From Thermoflexus hugenholtzii JAD2 (GTDB lineage Bacteria > Chloroflexota > Anaerolineae > J036 > Brachytrichaceae): DNA of 45,412 nucleotides. The notes beneath the pieces are model-generated. The model had not been told where the DNA came from, did no database searches, and was given only the letters and a program-made list of their open reading frames with translations. This document shows positions 16,387-24,209 of the stretch, in pieces. Each line of letters begins with the position of its first letter. Positions within the stretch are counted from its first letter, which is position 1. The stretch covers positions 1 to 45,412 of the forward strand of contig CAMDWA010000016.1 of assembly GCA_945877855.1 (NCBI GenBank), given 5' to 3'. A program made the position numbers and the translations under genes.

Positions 16387-17952
16387 TTACATTGCTGTTA
16401 TTTCAATCATCGCCATGCCATAAAGCGGCACGTCTAATTGCACCCGCACACCGGCAGCCTCTCTTATTATTGGCAACGACTCAGCCTGCAATGCCCCCTG
16501 TTTGCGCAATATGGTAATTTGCTCGGCAGAAGGTGCTGCGGGCGATCCTAACGCTTGCCACGCCCGAAATGCATTAGCATGGGTTTGATCAATACGCCAC
16601 AACGTTGCATTTGGCTTGGCGGTTGTCACCCCATCTAAAACCATCGTCACACTGGTAATGCCCTCCTCCCACCACGCATCTATATGATGCCAAATCAAAA
16701 TTCGCCAGCCCTCGGCGGTTTGGGCGGCCAATGCTCCCACCTGCTCGTTATCTGATATCACGGGCAACCGTTGTGCCCCGGCCAACATTTCGAGCAAACA
16801 CAAGCCATTCAGCACCGGCTTTTCAACATTTTCGTTGTCAACCAAGGTGCGGTTGCCCTCAAACCAGCGTTTGCCTTCCATATAAAATGCCCAATGGGTT
16901 AATTGGGCAATTTGTTTATGATCGAGCATCCGCGCCACCAATTGGCACATAAATGTAGGGTAATGCTCGCCGTTGGTGATGACAAAATTGGGGTTGTCAT
17001 ACATCCCATATACCGTGCCAACAGCGGGGTCACATTCATCTACATACACAGGCACATCGTGTAAATGAGCAAATTTAGCCACCACCGCCAACGAGCGCTC
17101 AATATCGCCCACCATTTTGGGGGTGCTGTGGCTATCACGCGCGGGCTGGGCGAATGGGTTATAAACTCGGCGCGGGGTAAACGCTGCCCCTTTGGTATGA
17201 AACGAAATAAAATCGGGTTTGCGACCCGTTGCGCTTAAATGGGCCAAAAATTGTTCGAGAAAATCTTGCCCTTCGTCGGTAGTGGCTGGCCCACCAACCG
17301 CGGCTTCGGGCAATACCGAGCGCACCGCCGCTTCAGTCACATCATACAAACGCACATAATCTTCGGGCGTGCCATGCCAATAATTGGCAATATCTGGCTC
17401 ATTCCACAGCTCAAAGCGCCAACGCTTTACCATGTCTGCGCCATAACGCGCAACCACATGCTGCACAAATGCTTGTACCAAATCGCCCCAACGTTCGTAA
17501 TTCGACGGCGGTTGTTTCCATGCGCCCAATTCATATGGTTCACGCCCCACATCCATTGCCGGGGTAAAACCGGTAGCGCTATTATGATCTTGGGTCAGGT
17601 CACGCGGGGTAAAACCCAATTCAACAAAGGGTATGCCGCCATTTTGGGTGATGGTATCGAAGGTTTGATCGAGAATGTGCCAGTCATATTGCACACTGCC
17701 ATCTGGCATGGCATGATAGACATTGCCCGCACCCCATGCTGGGGCAGATAGGCCATTGCCACTGGTAAAGGTATTGTGCATACGCACATAATAATTGCCG
17801 GCGGTAAAGACATTTTTGCCCAGCGTGTCATATAACGCTTTGCCGCGTGGGGTGTAAGTCCAATTTAGCTCGTCGTAGCCAATCGCAGCCCAAATGCGGT
17901 GGATAACGCCTAAGTGTCGCGTGCAATCTATATTGATGTGGGTATGATTCAT
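16387..17952 (-). CDS. Glycoside hydrolase family 39 (beta-xylosidase-like)
   Basis: A 521-residue protein without a signal peptide, so probably cytoplasmic. A TIM-barrel GH39 domain is supported by HLGVIHRIWAAIGYDELNW near the start, RFELWNEPDIANYW (acid/base Glu185), FISFHTKG and VYVDECDPAVG (candidate nucleophile Glu306). A beta-sandwich follows at the C-terminus. GH39 enzymes release xylose or other sugars from short oligosaccharides. It lies downstream of the sugar-ABC operon on the same strand, separated by a class A element and its own palindrome at 18005, which suggests import of xylo-oligosaccharides followed by intracellular cleavage under linked control. Confidence 0.85.
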   Translation of the reverse strand: MNHTHINIDCTRHLGVIHRIWAAIGYDELNWTYTPRGKALYDTLGKNVFTAGNYYVRMHNTFTSGNGLSAPAWGAGNVYHAMPDGSVQYDWHILDQTFDTITQNGGIPFVELGFTPRDLTQDHNSATGFTPAMDVGREPYELGAWKQPPSNYERWGDLVQAFVQHVVARYGADMVKRWRFELWNEPDIANYWHGTPEDYVRLYDVTEAAVRSVLPEAAVGGPATTDEGQDFLEQFLAHLSATGRKPDFISFHTKGAAFTPRRVYNPFAQPARDSHSTPKMVGDIERSLAVVAKFAHLHDVPVYVDECDPAVGTVYGMYDNPNFVITNGEHYPTFMCQLVARMLDHKQIAQLTHWAFYMEGKRWFEGNRTLVDNENVEKPVLNGLCLLEMLAGAQRLPVISDNEQVGALAAQTAEGWRILIWHHIDAWWEEGITSVTMVLDGVTTAKPNATLWRIDQTHANAFRAWQALGSPAAPSAEQITILRKQGALQAESLPIIREAAGVRVQLDVPLYGMAMIEITAM

Positions 17953-18004
17953 ACTTGTCTGAATTTTGCTGATTGTGGGGAGATTGTATCTGAGTGAATC
18001 TACT

Positions 18005-18022
18005 GCCTAAAGCGCTTTAGGC
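18005..18022. promoter_or_regulatory. LacI-type palindrome upstream of the GH39 gene
   Basis: GCCTAAAGCGCTTTAGGC is a perfect 18-bp palindrome with the central CG and flanking A/T common to LacI-family operators. It lies 52 bases before the GH39 start. On the minus strand TACAAT (17988 to 17983) is a candidate -10 and the palindrome would cover its -35. Its core differs from the operator at 23564, so a different LacI protein may bind it. Confidence 0.55.
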
Positions 18023-18053
18023 GGTTTTCATTCTGTCAAGTGATCAACCATCA

Positions 18054-18208
18054 TGATGACTTTTCAATCATTAGAGGTGTCCCCAAAGATGTTTTGTCAA
18101 AATCACGATATGGTCTTTGATTCATGGGTAAAGCCTATGCATCAAAGACCATATCGTGATTTTGACAAAAATTTGTTTTATTTGTCCCCGTTTTATTAAG
18201 AAGATGTC
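18054..18208. repeat. Class A hairpin element, copy 2 (most complete)
   Basis: A perfect 30-bp outer stem (18092-18121 with 18141-18170, TTTTGTCAAAATCACGATAT...) encloses an inner stem around GGGTAAAGCCT. The left flank has TGTCCCCAAAGATG and the right flank AAAATTTGTTTTATTTGTCC. Degenerate terminal inverted repeats are GATGACTTTTCAATCATT (18054-18071) and TTTTATTAAGAAGATGTC (18191-18208). It lies between the binding-protein gene and the GH39 gene. Confidence 0.85.
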
Positions 18209-18225
18209 TATATAATCTTAATCAA

Positions 18226-19608
18226 TTAGGCTTGTTTGGCTAATTTCTTAATTTCAAGATTCATAAATGCCAACGCTTCTTTAACCGAGCGTTTGCCGGT
18301 AATGGCATCCATCACCGGTTGGCTAAATAGCCCTTTGCCTTCGGCTTCGCCGAGGAAGGGCGCATTGCCATAGAGCGGGCCACCATAACGCACACCGGTC
18401 TCGATCTGCTTCATGATCGTTGACAAGATGGGATCTTTGCTGTAAAAATCAGAAGCGGCCACCGCTTTGGTGGCGGGCAAGGCCGAGCCGTTGGTGCGCT
18501 TGACATAATCTTCATACCAAACGGGGTCGAGCAACCACTTCAGTAGCTCTTTGGCCCCGGCGGTGTTTTTGCCCTTGGCAAACACAAATAATTGGAAACC
18601 GCCCAAGAATGAGCGCGAAATGTCACCGGCTTTACGTACCGGTATTTGCACTGCGCCTAGGGTATTCATCAGTTCGGGCTGGCTGGCTTTGATGGTTTGC
18701 ACCAATGCCCCGCTTTGAATATACATGGCGGCTTTTTTCTGTAAAAACAATTGGTTGGTGTCGTTTTGTTTTAACGTAGGCAATGCCGCTGGCATCACTT
18801 TGGCATTATATTGATCGACCATGAACTGTAAGGCGGCTTCAAATTCGGGCGTATTTGCTTGCACTTTGCCATCTTTGTCAAGCACATTGCCGCCTGCCGA
18901 TGTGCCTAATGGGATGAAGATTTGGCCCGGAAAACCACCTTCGGGGTTGAAGATATAGCCATATTGGTCATCACCTTTGGTCAATGCTTTGGCGGCGTCG
19001 GTCCATTCTTGCCATGTGGTGGGGGGCTTTACACCTGCCTTTTCTAGCAAATCTTTATGATAATACAAGACGCGGGTTTCAAGATGCCAAGGCACTGAGT
19101 AGGCTTTGCCATTCCAATTGACAAAGGCCTCTTTTTGCAAAGGCAAATAGCTGCTTGCCATTTCTTTATAGACATCATCTAGATCAAGCAAATCACCCGC
19201 TGCGCCAAAGCGCAGGGCCACATCGGGGCCTTGTTGCCCCAAATCGGGTGGGGTGCCAGCAGCAAGCGCGGCTTGGGTTTTGTTAACCGAGTCGGCAAAT
19301 ACCATAAATTGGGCGCGTGAATTGGTTCCGTTTTTGGCATCAAACGCTTTTAGGCGTGCCTCGACCAAGGGCTGGCGTGCGCCGTTGTCAAACGTTTCGC
19401 GGCTCCAAAATTCAATATCGCCACTGAGTTTGGGGCCAGCGGGCGCGGCAGGGGCGGCAGGCTTGGCAGCCTCAGCTGGTTTGGCTGGGGCGGGGGTAGG
19501 GGTGGGGGCTGCACCACAAGCGGCCAATAGGCCAGCGGCTGGCACAGTGGCTGCGCCCACCAATGCGGTTTTTAATAATCGTCTTCGGGTAATATTGGAT
19601 TGAGACAT
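18226..19608 (-). CDS. Sugar ABC transporter substrate-binding lipoprotein
   Basis: A 460-residue extracytoplasmic solute-binding protein of the carbohydrate (family 1) type. The N-terminus SNITRRRLLKTALVGAATVP...LLAACG has an Arg-rich n-region and a lipobox ending at Cys31, then an Ala/Pro-rich spacer to about residue 55. The mature part (GDIEFWSRETFDNG, WQEWTDAAKALTKGDDQYG, FLGGFQLFVFAKGKNTAGAKELLKWL) is typical of binding proteins for oligosaccharides. It is last in the operon, after a 22-base hairpin that may set its higher expression. AAAGGAGAAA just upstream is a strong ribosome-binding site. Confidence 0.92.
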   Translation of the reverse strand: MSQSNITRRRLLKTALVGAATVPAAGLLAACGAAPTPTPAPAKPAEAAKPAAPAAPAGPKLSGDIEFWSRETFDNGARQPLVEARLKAFDAKNGTNSRAQFMVFADSVNKTQAALAAGTPPDLGQQGPDVALRFGAAGDLLDLDDVYKEMASSYLPLQKEAFVNWNGKAYSVPWHLETRVLYYHKDLLEKAGVKPPTTWQEWTDAAKALTKGDDQYGYIFNPEGGFPGQIFIPLGTSAGGNVLDKDGKVQANTPEFEAALQFMVDQYNAKVMPAALPTLKQNDTNQLFLQKKAAMYIQSGALVQTIKASQPELMNTLGAVQIPVRKAGDISRSFLGGFQLFVFAKGKNTAGAKELLKWLLDPVWYEDYVKRTNGSALPATKAVAASDFYSKDPILSTIMKQIETGVRYGGPLYGNAPFLGEAEGKGLFSQPVMDAITGKRSVKEALAFMNLEIKKLAKQA

Positions 19609-19635
19609 CTCGGTTTCTCCTTTCTTTTATTCCAC

Positions 19636-19657
19636 CCATTTGTCACCTGACAAATGG
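19636..19657 (-). other. Intercistronic hairpin before the binding-protein gene
   Basis: CCATTTGTCA and TGACAAATGG form a 10-bp perfect stem with a 2-base loop. It sits between the second permease and the binding protein, where such stems often stabilise or partly separate the binding-protein message. Confidence 0.55.
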
Positions 19658-19673
19658 ATAAACAACTTAATTT

Positions 19674-20519
19674 TTATGATTTCACTGCTCCGGCGGTTAA
19701 GCCGCCTACGATATAGCGTTGAAAGAGCATAAATACCAACACAACAGGCAACGTTGTCAGCATTGCCATTGAAAATAAGCCGCTGTAATCGGTGCCAAAT
19801 TGGTCGATATAAGACGTTAAGCCAATTGATAGCACTCGCAACCGGCTATCGTTGATGAGCACATTGGCGACTAAAAACTCGTTCCAGCCATTCACAAAAG
19901 CCAGTGTTGCAGCAGCGGCAATGCCGGGCGCGGCTAGTGGCAAAATAATGCGAAACAAAACGCCATAGGTCGTGCAGCCATCAATACGGGCTGCATCTTC
20001 TAATTCGGCGGGCAAAGACAAGAAATAGCCACGTAATAGCCACACCACAAATGGCAAATTTGAGGTGCTATAGGCCAAAATCAACCCAAATAATGAATTG
20101 GTGAGCTTGAGATTGACCATGACGATGAAAAGCGGGATGACCAAAAGCACGGCTGGAAAGAGCTGAATAAACAGAAGCGATAGGCTGAAGGTTTGTTGCC
20201 CTTTAAATTTCAGCCGCGCTAATGCATAGGCCCCCGATGCCCCCACCACGATGACAAATATCGTGGTCGAGACGGCCACGATCAAACTGTTGCCAAATTG
20301 GCGGGTGAAGGGAATCGTAGGCGATGAGATCACCCGTTCGAGGTTTTCGAGGGTGAGATTTTGTGGTAATAATTGGGGTTTGGTGCTAAAGGCTTCACGC
20401 GCAGGGGTGACAGCGGTGCGCATCAGCCAAAAAAATGGAAATAGCGCAAACAATAACATTACCGTCAAGACAATGACAGTGAAAATAGACTTGATTGGAA
20501 ATTTGCGTTTGACAGTCAT
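19674..20519 (-). CDS. Sugar ABC transporter permease, MalG type
   Basis: A 281-residue membrane protein with six hydrophobic segments. The EAA loop that contacts the ATPase reads ELEDAARIDGCTTYGVLFRI followed by ILPL. The start MTVKRKFPIKSIFTVIVLTV and the end IVGGLTAGAVKS are typical of MalG-like permeases (CUT1 family). It starts 3 bases after the MalF-type gene ends, so the two are co-translated. No ATP-binding subunit is encoded nearby, which is usual for CUT1 systems that share an MsmK-like ATPase. Confidence 0.93.
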   Translation of the reverse strand: MTVKRKFPIKSIFTVIVLTVMLLFALFPFFWLMRTAVTPAREAFSTKPQLLPQNLTLENLERVISSPTIPFTRQFGNSLIVAVSTTIFVIVVGASGAYALARLKFKGQQTFSLSLLFIQLFPAVLLVIPLFIVMVNLKLTNSLFGLILAYSTSNLPFVVWLLRGYFLSLPAELEDAARIDGCTTYGVLFRIILPLAAPGIAAAATLAFVNGWNEFLVANVLINDSRLRVLSIGLTSYIDQFGTDYSGLFSMAMLTTLPVVLVFMLFQRYIVGGLTAGAVKS

Positions 20520-20522
20520 GAT

Positions 20523-21461
20523 TTATTTTTCGTAGGTGCGCATTTCGTTGATATACAAGCGCACGTAAACGAGCGCCCCAATCATGATGAAAAAAAACAT
20601 CAGCATGGCCCCTGCTGCGCCATAGCCCATATCACCGGCATTAAAGGCAACGGTATAGGCCTCAATCGCCAGCACATTGGTGGCTTTGGACGGGCCACCG
20701 CCGGTTAAGATCCAAGGAATGGGGAAATAGTGAAAGGCGTTAATCGATGCCAATAGAATTGACACCATTGCCACTGGACGCAATAAGGGCAATGTAATAG
20801 ACCAAAAAGCTTGGCGTGAGTTTGCGCCATCAACGGCGGCAGCGTCATACATTTCTGCTGGGATCGATTGCAACCCAGCCAACATGACGACAAGCTGAAA
20901 TGGAAAACTTTTCCAGATCATGACCAAAATGAGCGACCAAATGGCATTATTGCGATCTAGCCAAATGGGTGGGCGGGCAATACCAAGCTGTTTTAGCCCC
21001 GCATTAATAATGCCAAATTGGTCATTAAACATCCATGCCCAAATTAGCGCCGCCACAAATGCCGGAATGGCCCAAGGGATGATAAATAGCGAGCGCACGA
21101 TGCCGCGCCCGCGAAACCCACTATTGAGCAGTAGCGCCAGCCCTAACCCAATTAACACCGAGCCAACAACTGAAAACAAGGTGAAGATGAGGGTGATACG
21201 AATGGCATTCCAGATTTCGGGGTCAGCCATTAAGCGGCGATAATTGTCGAGGCCGATAAAAATCGGCGCAGCTGTGCCCAATTTGGCTTCTTGAAATGAC
21301 AATACCGCCGCATAAAGCAAAGGGTAAAGATTGATTAAGACAATGGCCACAACCGTTGGCAATACCAATACATAAGCGGCATGGCGGTCTAAAAACCGCA
21401 TGATCGGGTTGCTAACCGCAGGGGTATCGTGGGGATTCATCGATGCAATGGGTTTGTTCAT
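20523..21461 (-). CDS. Sugar ABC transporter permease, MalF type
   Basis: A 312-residue membrane protein with six predicted segments. The EAA loop reads EMYDAAAVDGANSRQAFWSI followed by TLPLLRP. The short N-terminus before the first segment is as expected for CUT1 permeases. It forms the transmembrane channel with the MalG-type partner. Its ATG overlaps the regulator's stop by 4 bases (ATGA), so regulator and permease are coupled. Confidence 0.93.
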   Translation of the reverse strand: MNKPIASMNPHDTPAVSNPIMRFLDRHAAYVLVLPTVVAIVLINLYPLLYAAVLSFQEAKLGTAAPIFIGLDNYRRLMADPEIWNAIRITLIFTLFSVVGSVLIGLGLALLLNSGFRGRGIVRSLFIIPWAIPAFVAALIWAWMFNDQFGIINAGLKQLGIARPPIWLDRNNAIWSLILVMIWKSFPFQLVVMLAGLQSIPAEMYDAAAVDGANSRQAFWSITLPLLRPVAMVSILLASINAFHYFPIPWILTGGGPSKATNVLAIEAYTVAFNAGDMGYGAAGAMLMFFFIMIGALVYVRLYINEMRTYEK

Positions 21462-22459
21462 TGTGGGCCTCCAGATGATTGACGCACAATTAATTTTGAT
21501 TTAAAACGCAGATGTTGGGGAGGCGCTTTGTCGCCAGCCAACCGTTGTAATAGTAATTTTGCGGCAGCCTTGGCCATTTCTTGCGATTGTTGTGCCATCG
21601 TTGTAAGCGGCACTTGCAGATAGGGCGCATAAACGATGTTATCAAAACCAACCAAGGCAATGTCTTTTGGCATACGTAAACCAGCTTCATGCACAGCGGC
21701 CATCACCCCAACGGCCATTAGGTCGTTATAAGCAAAAAAAGCAGTGGGGGGATTGGGCTGGGCTAAAAGTTGATGGGTCGCTGTCATTGCGGCCTCGGCG
21801 CTAATGGCGGTGCGCACAACCAGTTTGTCATCTAACGCAATTGCCGCCGTTTTAAGCGCCAACTCATAGCCAGTTAAACGGTCACGCACGGTCGAAATGG
21901 CGCGATTGGCAATGAGATAGGCAATGCGTCGATGCCCATTTGCAATAAGATGCGCTGTCGCCATAGCTGCACCATCGACATTGTCATTTAACACCGTGTC
22001 GCTTTCAAAACCGTCGATTGTGCGGTTAATCAGCACGACTGGAACCCGCTTGGCAATTTGTTTTACTTGCTCATCACTCATTTCTGCCGGGTGCAATATG
22101 ATGCCATCCACAATATGCTCATCGAGCACACGCATCGCCGTGTTTTGGCGCTTGCCATCTTCTTGCGTGTCAAAAATCATGGCGGCGTAACCGGCTTCGG
22201 TCAACACTTGTTGCATGGCGCGAATCTGTTGTGCGGTATTTGGATTGGTGCAATCGGTAACGACCAACCCCACTGTGCGCGACTGACGGCTGACCAAGGA
22301 TCGTGCATTGTGGTTTGGGGTATAGCCCATCGCCTGAATCACCTGCTCAACTTTGGCTTTGGTAAAGCTATTGGTATCGGGGTGATTATTGACCACCCGT
22401 GACACGGTGTTGATTGAAACACCGGCTTGTTTGGCGACATCGCGAATCGTGACACGCAT
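21458..22459 (-). CDS. LacI-family transcriptional regulator
   Basis: A 333-residue protein. The DNA-binding domain is textbook: VTIRDVAKQAGVSINTVSRV (residues 3-22) then VNNHPDTN, with the hinge helix at PNHNARSLVSRQS. The rest is a periplasmic-binding-protein-like sensor domain (TVGLVVTDCTNPNTAQQIRA; AFFAYNDLMAVGVMAAVHEAG; DIALVGFDN). It lies second in the operon, after the unknown gene at 22463, and probably represses it through the 22-bp palindrome at 23564. The inducer is likely the transported sugar. Confidence 0.94.
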   Translation of the reverse strand: MRVTIRDVAKQAGVSINTVSRVVNNHPDTNSFTKAKVEQVIQAMGYTPNHNARSLVSRQSRTVGLVVTDCTNPNTAQQIRAMQQVLTEAGYAAMIFDTQEDGKRQNTAMRVLDEHIVDGIILHPAEMSDEQVKQIAKRVPVVLINRTIDGFESDTVLNDNVDGAAMATAHLIANGHRRIAYLIANRAISTVRDRLTGYELALKTAAIALDDKLVVRTAISAEAAMTATHQLLAQPNPPTAFFAYNDLMAVGVMAAVHEAGLRMPKDIALVGFDNIVYAPYLQVPLTTMAQQSQEMAKAAAKLLLQRLAGDKAPPQHLRFKSKLIVRQSSGGPQ

Positions 22460-22462
22460 AGC

Positions 22463-23491
22463 TTAGATAAATGGGCGGCGGTCGAGCACCAATTTGAGCG
22501 GGCGTTCGGTTTTGAGTTGGCCGGGCAAGGCGGTTTGCAATTCGGCCAAACAACACATGGCCCCAAACAACAGATGTAAATCGTTTAGCCCTTCATCGCT
22601 ATTGGGGTTTAACCCCAGCAAAAATGGCACATATTGATCGGTAAACGTCATCAGCGCCTCGTAACATTCGGCATTGCGATGCCCTCCACTTTGGCGCAGG
22701 CTGCGCGTAAGGCAAAATACCCAATCAATTTCGGCAAAACCAACATTAACCGCCAAAGGAAATTCGCGGCTGCGATAAATATCAAGACAGGTATCGACCA
22801 TCGCGCTTGGGTAGCGTAGTGGCACCCGCGCATATTGTTGATTAAACAAATAGTGAAAACTGCCCGCCAAATGTGGAAAAATAGACGGCGGCAAATGCGG
22901 CACGATGATGGGTGGGTGTGGCACTGGGCCAATATGGTCTTTGCGCACAAACCCAGTTGCGGGGTCGGCATGGTCATACAGCCATGCAAAATACCGATCT
23001 TGCCATTCGGTTGTTACTTCGTCCGCCAACACCAACGATGCATATAAACCAGCCCCGCGATGTGATTCGCGCCAAGGGTTGTTGCGCCAATCGAGTTGAT
23101 CGAGAAAAGCCTCCATGGCGCTAGGGTCTTTATATTGGCTCAACCCCGATAATGGGTGAGCAGGCATGGCGTCAAAAAGCTCGAGTGCTGCGATACAGTG
23201 TGCGGTGGTGTGAATGGGATGATGTGTAACCTCATAAAACAAGCCATCTTGTTGATTTTGTAGATCGCGTAAGTTGGCAACCCAGCTTTGCCGCTCAGCG
23301 GGTGATTGTGGAAAATACCCGATGGTATAAAGAATATTAGCGGCATCGGCGCAACCATAGGGGTTTAGCCCCAAGTCACGTGTCGATTCACCTTTTTGCC
23401 ACAACCAGCGTCGATACGCGCCGGGTTGGTCAATTTCATGGCGTTTAATGAGATCGCGCATGGCGGCAATGAAGCCTCTTAAGTCATGCAT
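22463..23491 (-). CDS. Unrecognised protein, first gene of the sugar operon
   Basis: A 342-residue soluble protein of unknown family. It is rich in His, Trp, Tyr and Pro and appears mostly helical: GESTRDLGLNPYGCADAANI, HHPIHTTAHCIAALELFDAM, WRNNPWRESHRGAGLYASLV. The spaced H/W/Y/D helices resemble the alpha/alpha-toroid shape of six-hairpin glycosidases, lyases and prenyl-cyclase-like folds. Catalytic residues cannot be assigned. It has no signal peptide and is first after the operator, 3 bases before the LacI gene, so a role in degrading or modifying the imported sugar is a reasonable inference. Confidence 0.6.
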   Translation of the reverse strand: MHDLRGFIAAMRDLIKRHEIDQPGAYRRWLWQKGESTRDLGLNPYGCADAANILYTIGYFPQSPAERQSWVANLRDLQNQQDGLFYEVTHHPIHTTAHCIAALELFDAMPAHPLSGLSQYKDPSAMEAFLDQLDWRNNPWRESHRGAGLYASLVLADEVTTEWQDRYFAWLYDHADPATGFVRKDHIGPVPHPPIIVPHLPPSIFPHLAGSFHYLFNQQYARVPLRYPSAMVDTCLDIYRSREFPLAVNVGFAEIDWVFCLTRSLRQSGGHRNAECYEALMTFTDQYVPFLLGLNPNSDEGLNDLHLLFGAMCCLAELQTALPGQLKTERPLKLVLDRRPFI

Positions 23492-23523
23492 GGGTGTGTC
23501 CTTTTGCTGTTTAATAAAAAAGT

Positions 23524-23560
23524 TTCGCCAAAATCGCTATTGTCTTTTGACGATTGGGTA
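23524..23560. repeat. Possible decayed class A half-element
   Basis: TTTCGCCAAAATCGCTATTG followed by TCTTTTGAC resembles one arm and flank of the class A family (compare TTTTCGCCAATCTCACTATC at 31001). No matching second arm is seen. It lies in the 5' region of the sugar operon. Confidence 0.3.
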
Positions 23561-23563
23561 ATA

Positions 23564-23585
23564 TTTCTGGTAACGTTACCAGAAA
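23564..23585 (-). promoter_or_regulatory. LacI-type operator of the sugar operon (perfect 22-bp palindrome)
   Basis: The core is TGGTAACGTTACCA, extended by TTTC on the left and GAAA on the right, with perfect dyad symmetry about a central CG. It overlaps the start of transcription predicted from the promoter at 23588-23617 and lies 73 bases before the first gene. This is the expected place for repression by the regulator at 21458. Confidence 0.78.
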
Positions 23586-23587
23586 CT

Positions 23588-23617
23588 ATATTATGTTGAA
23601 TTGCTTTGATTTGTCAA
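23588..23617 (-). promoter_or_regulatory. Promoter of the sugar operon
   Basis: On the minus strand TTGACA (23617 to 23612) is an exact consensus -35. TAATAT (23593 to 23588) follows at 18 bases, or CATAAT (23595 to 23590) at 16 bases. Transcription would begin near 23581, inside the operator. Confidence 0.7.
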
Positions 23618-23759
23618 GGGGTTGCGGTTCTGTGGGCTTTGCTTGCTAAACCTCTGAAAAAGGCGTATTGCCATTCCCAAACACGAAGTGATCATGAGTT
23701 CAGCAAAATCTGCTTTATTATTGCGGCCAAAAATTTACAGATGAATCTACAGATGCACA

Positions 23760-24077
23760 ATGATTAATTTAAAGCCACAAGAGCTTAAACTTGTTGACGA
23801 TATTCTGAAAACCCATGTGCCAAATTGCACAGTATGGGTGTTTGGTTCGCGCATTACCCCTAAAATTAAGCCTTACTCTGACCTTGATTTGGTCATTATT
23901 GATGCTCAGCCGCTTAGTATTCGTAAATATGGTCAATTGCGCGAGGCATTTCAAGCGTCAATATTGCCGATGCGCGTGGATGTGCTGGATTGGCATCGGC
24001 TATCGCCTGAGTTTCAAGTCATTGTGTTGGGCGGGTATGAGGTTTTGCAGGGAAATTTTCAGCAATCGGATTTCTGA
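23760..24077 (+). CDS. MNT-type nucleotidyltransferase domain protein
   Basis: A 105-residue minimal nucleotidyltransferase. It has the G-S-R-x(n)-D-x-D signature: VFGSRITPKIKPYSDLDLVI, and a third acidic residue in MRVDVLDW. Such proteins usually act with a HEPN protein as the AMP-transferring antitoxin (MntA) of a toxin-antitoxin pair. No HEPN gene is adjacent here, so it is orphaned or its partner is elsewhere. The last codons (QQSDF-stop) are formed by the left arm of the hairpin at 24061, with the stop in its loop. The 5' end has no clear Shine-Dalgarno sequence. Confidence 0.8.
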   Translation: MINLKPQELKLVDDILKTHVPNCTVWVFGSRITPKIKPYSDLDLVIIDAQPLSIRKYGQLREAFQASILPMRVDVLDWHRLSPEFQVIVLGGYEVLQGNFQQSDF

Positions 24078-24093
24078 AAGAAACCCGATTGCT
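24061..24093. terminator. Hairpin sharing the TTTCTGAAAGAAACCCGATT core
   Basis: AGCAATCGGATTTC (24061-24074) pairs with GAAACCCGATTGCT (24080-24093), one A-C mismatch, loop TGAAA. The core is identical to the hairpin at 39711. It overlaps the stop codon of the nucleotidyltransferase gene. Confidence 0.6.
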
Positions 24094-24104
24094 AATTTGA
24101 GGTA

Positions 24105-24205
24105 AACCCAAAAGAGGTAATGTCGAAATCACTATGTGGCCTTGGGAAGCAGGGGCTTTGCGCCTGCTTCCCAATGCCACATAGTGATTTCGACGTAAAA
24201 AAGAT
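24105..24205. repeat. Class A hairpin element, copy 3
   Basis: GTCGAAATCACTATGTGGC (24122-24140) pairs with 24176-24194, then after one mismatch TTGGGAAGCAGG pairs with 24163-24174; the loop is GGCTTTGCG. The left flank CCCAAAAGAGGTAAT and the right flank GACGTAAAAAAGATAC match the family. It lies between convergent genes. Confidence 0.83.
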
Positions 24206-24209
24206 ACGC

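Noticed and set aside
17239-17751. A 170-codon plus-strand open frame opposite the GH39 gene.
   Set aside because: It lies wholly antisense to the GH39 catalytic domain and has no recognisable features.
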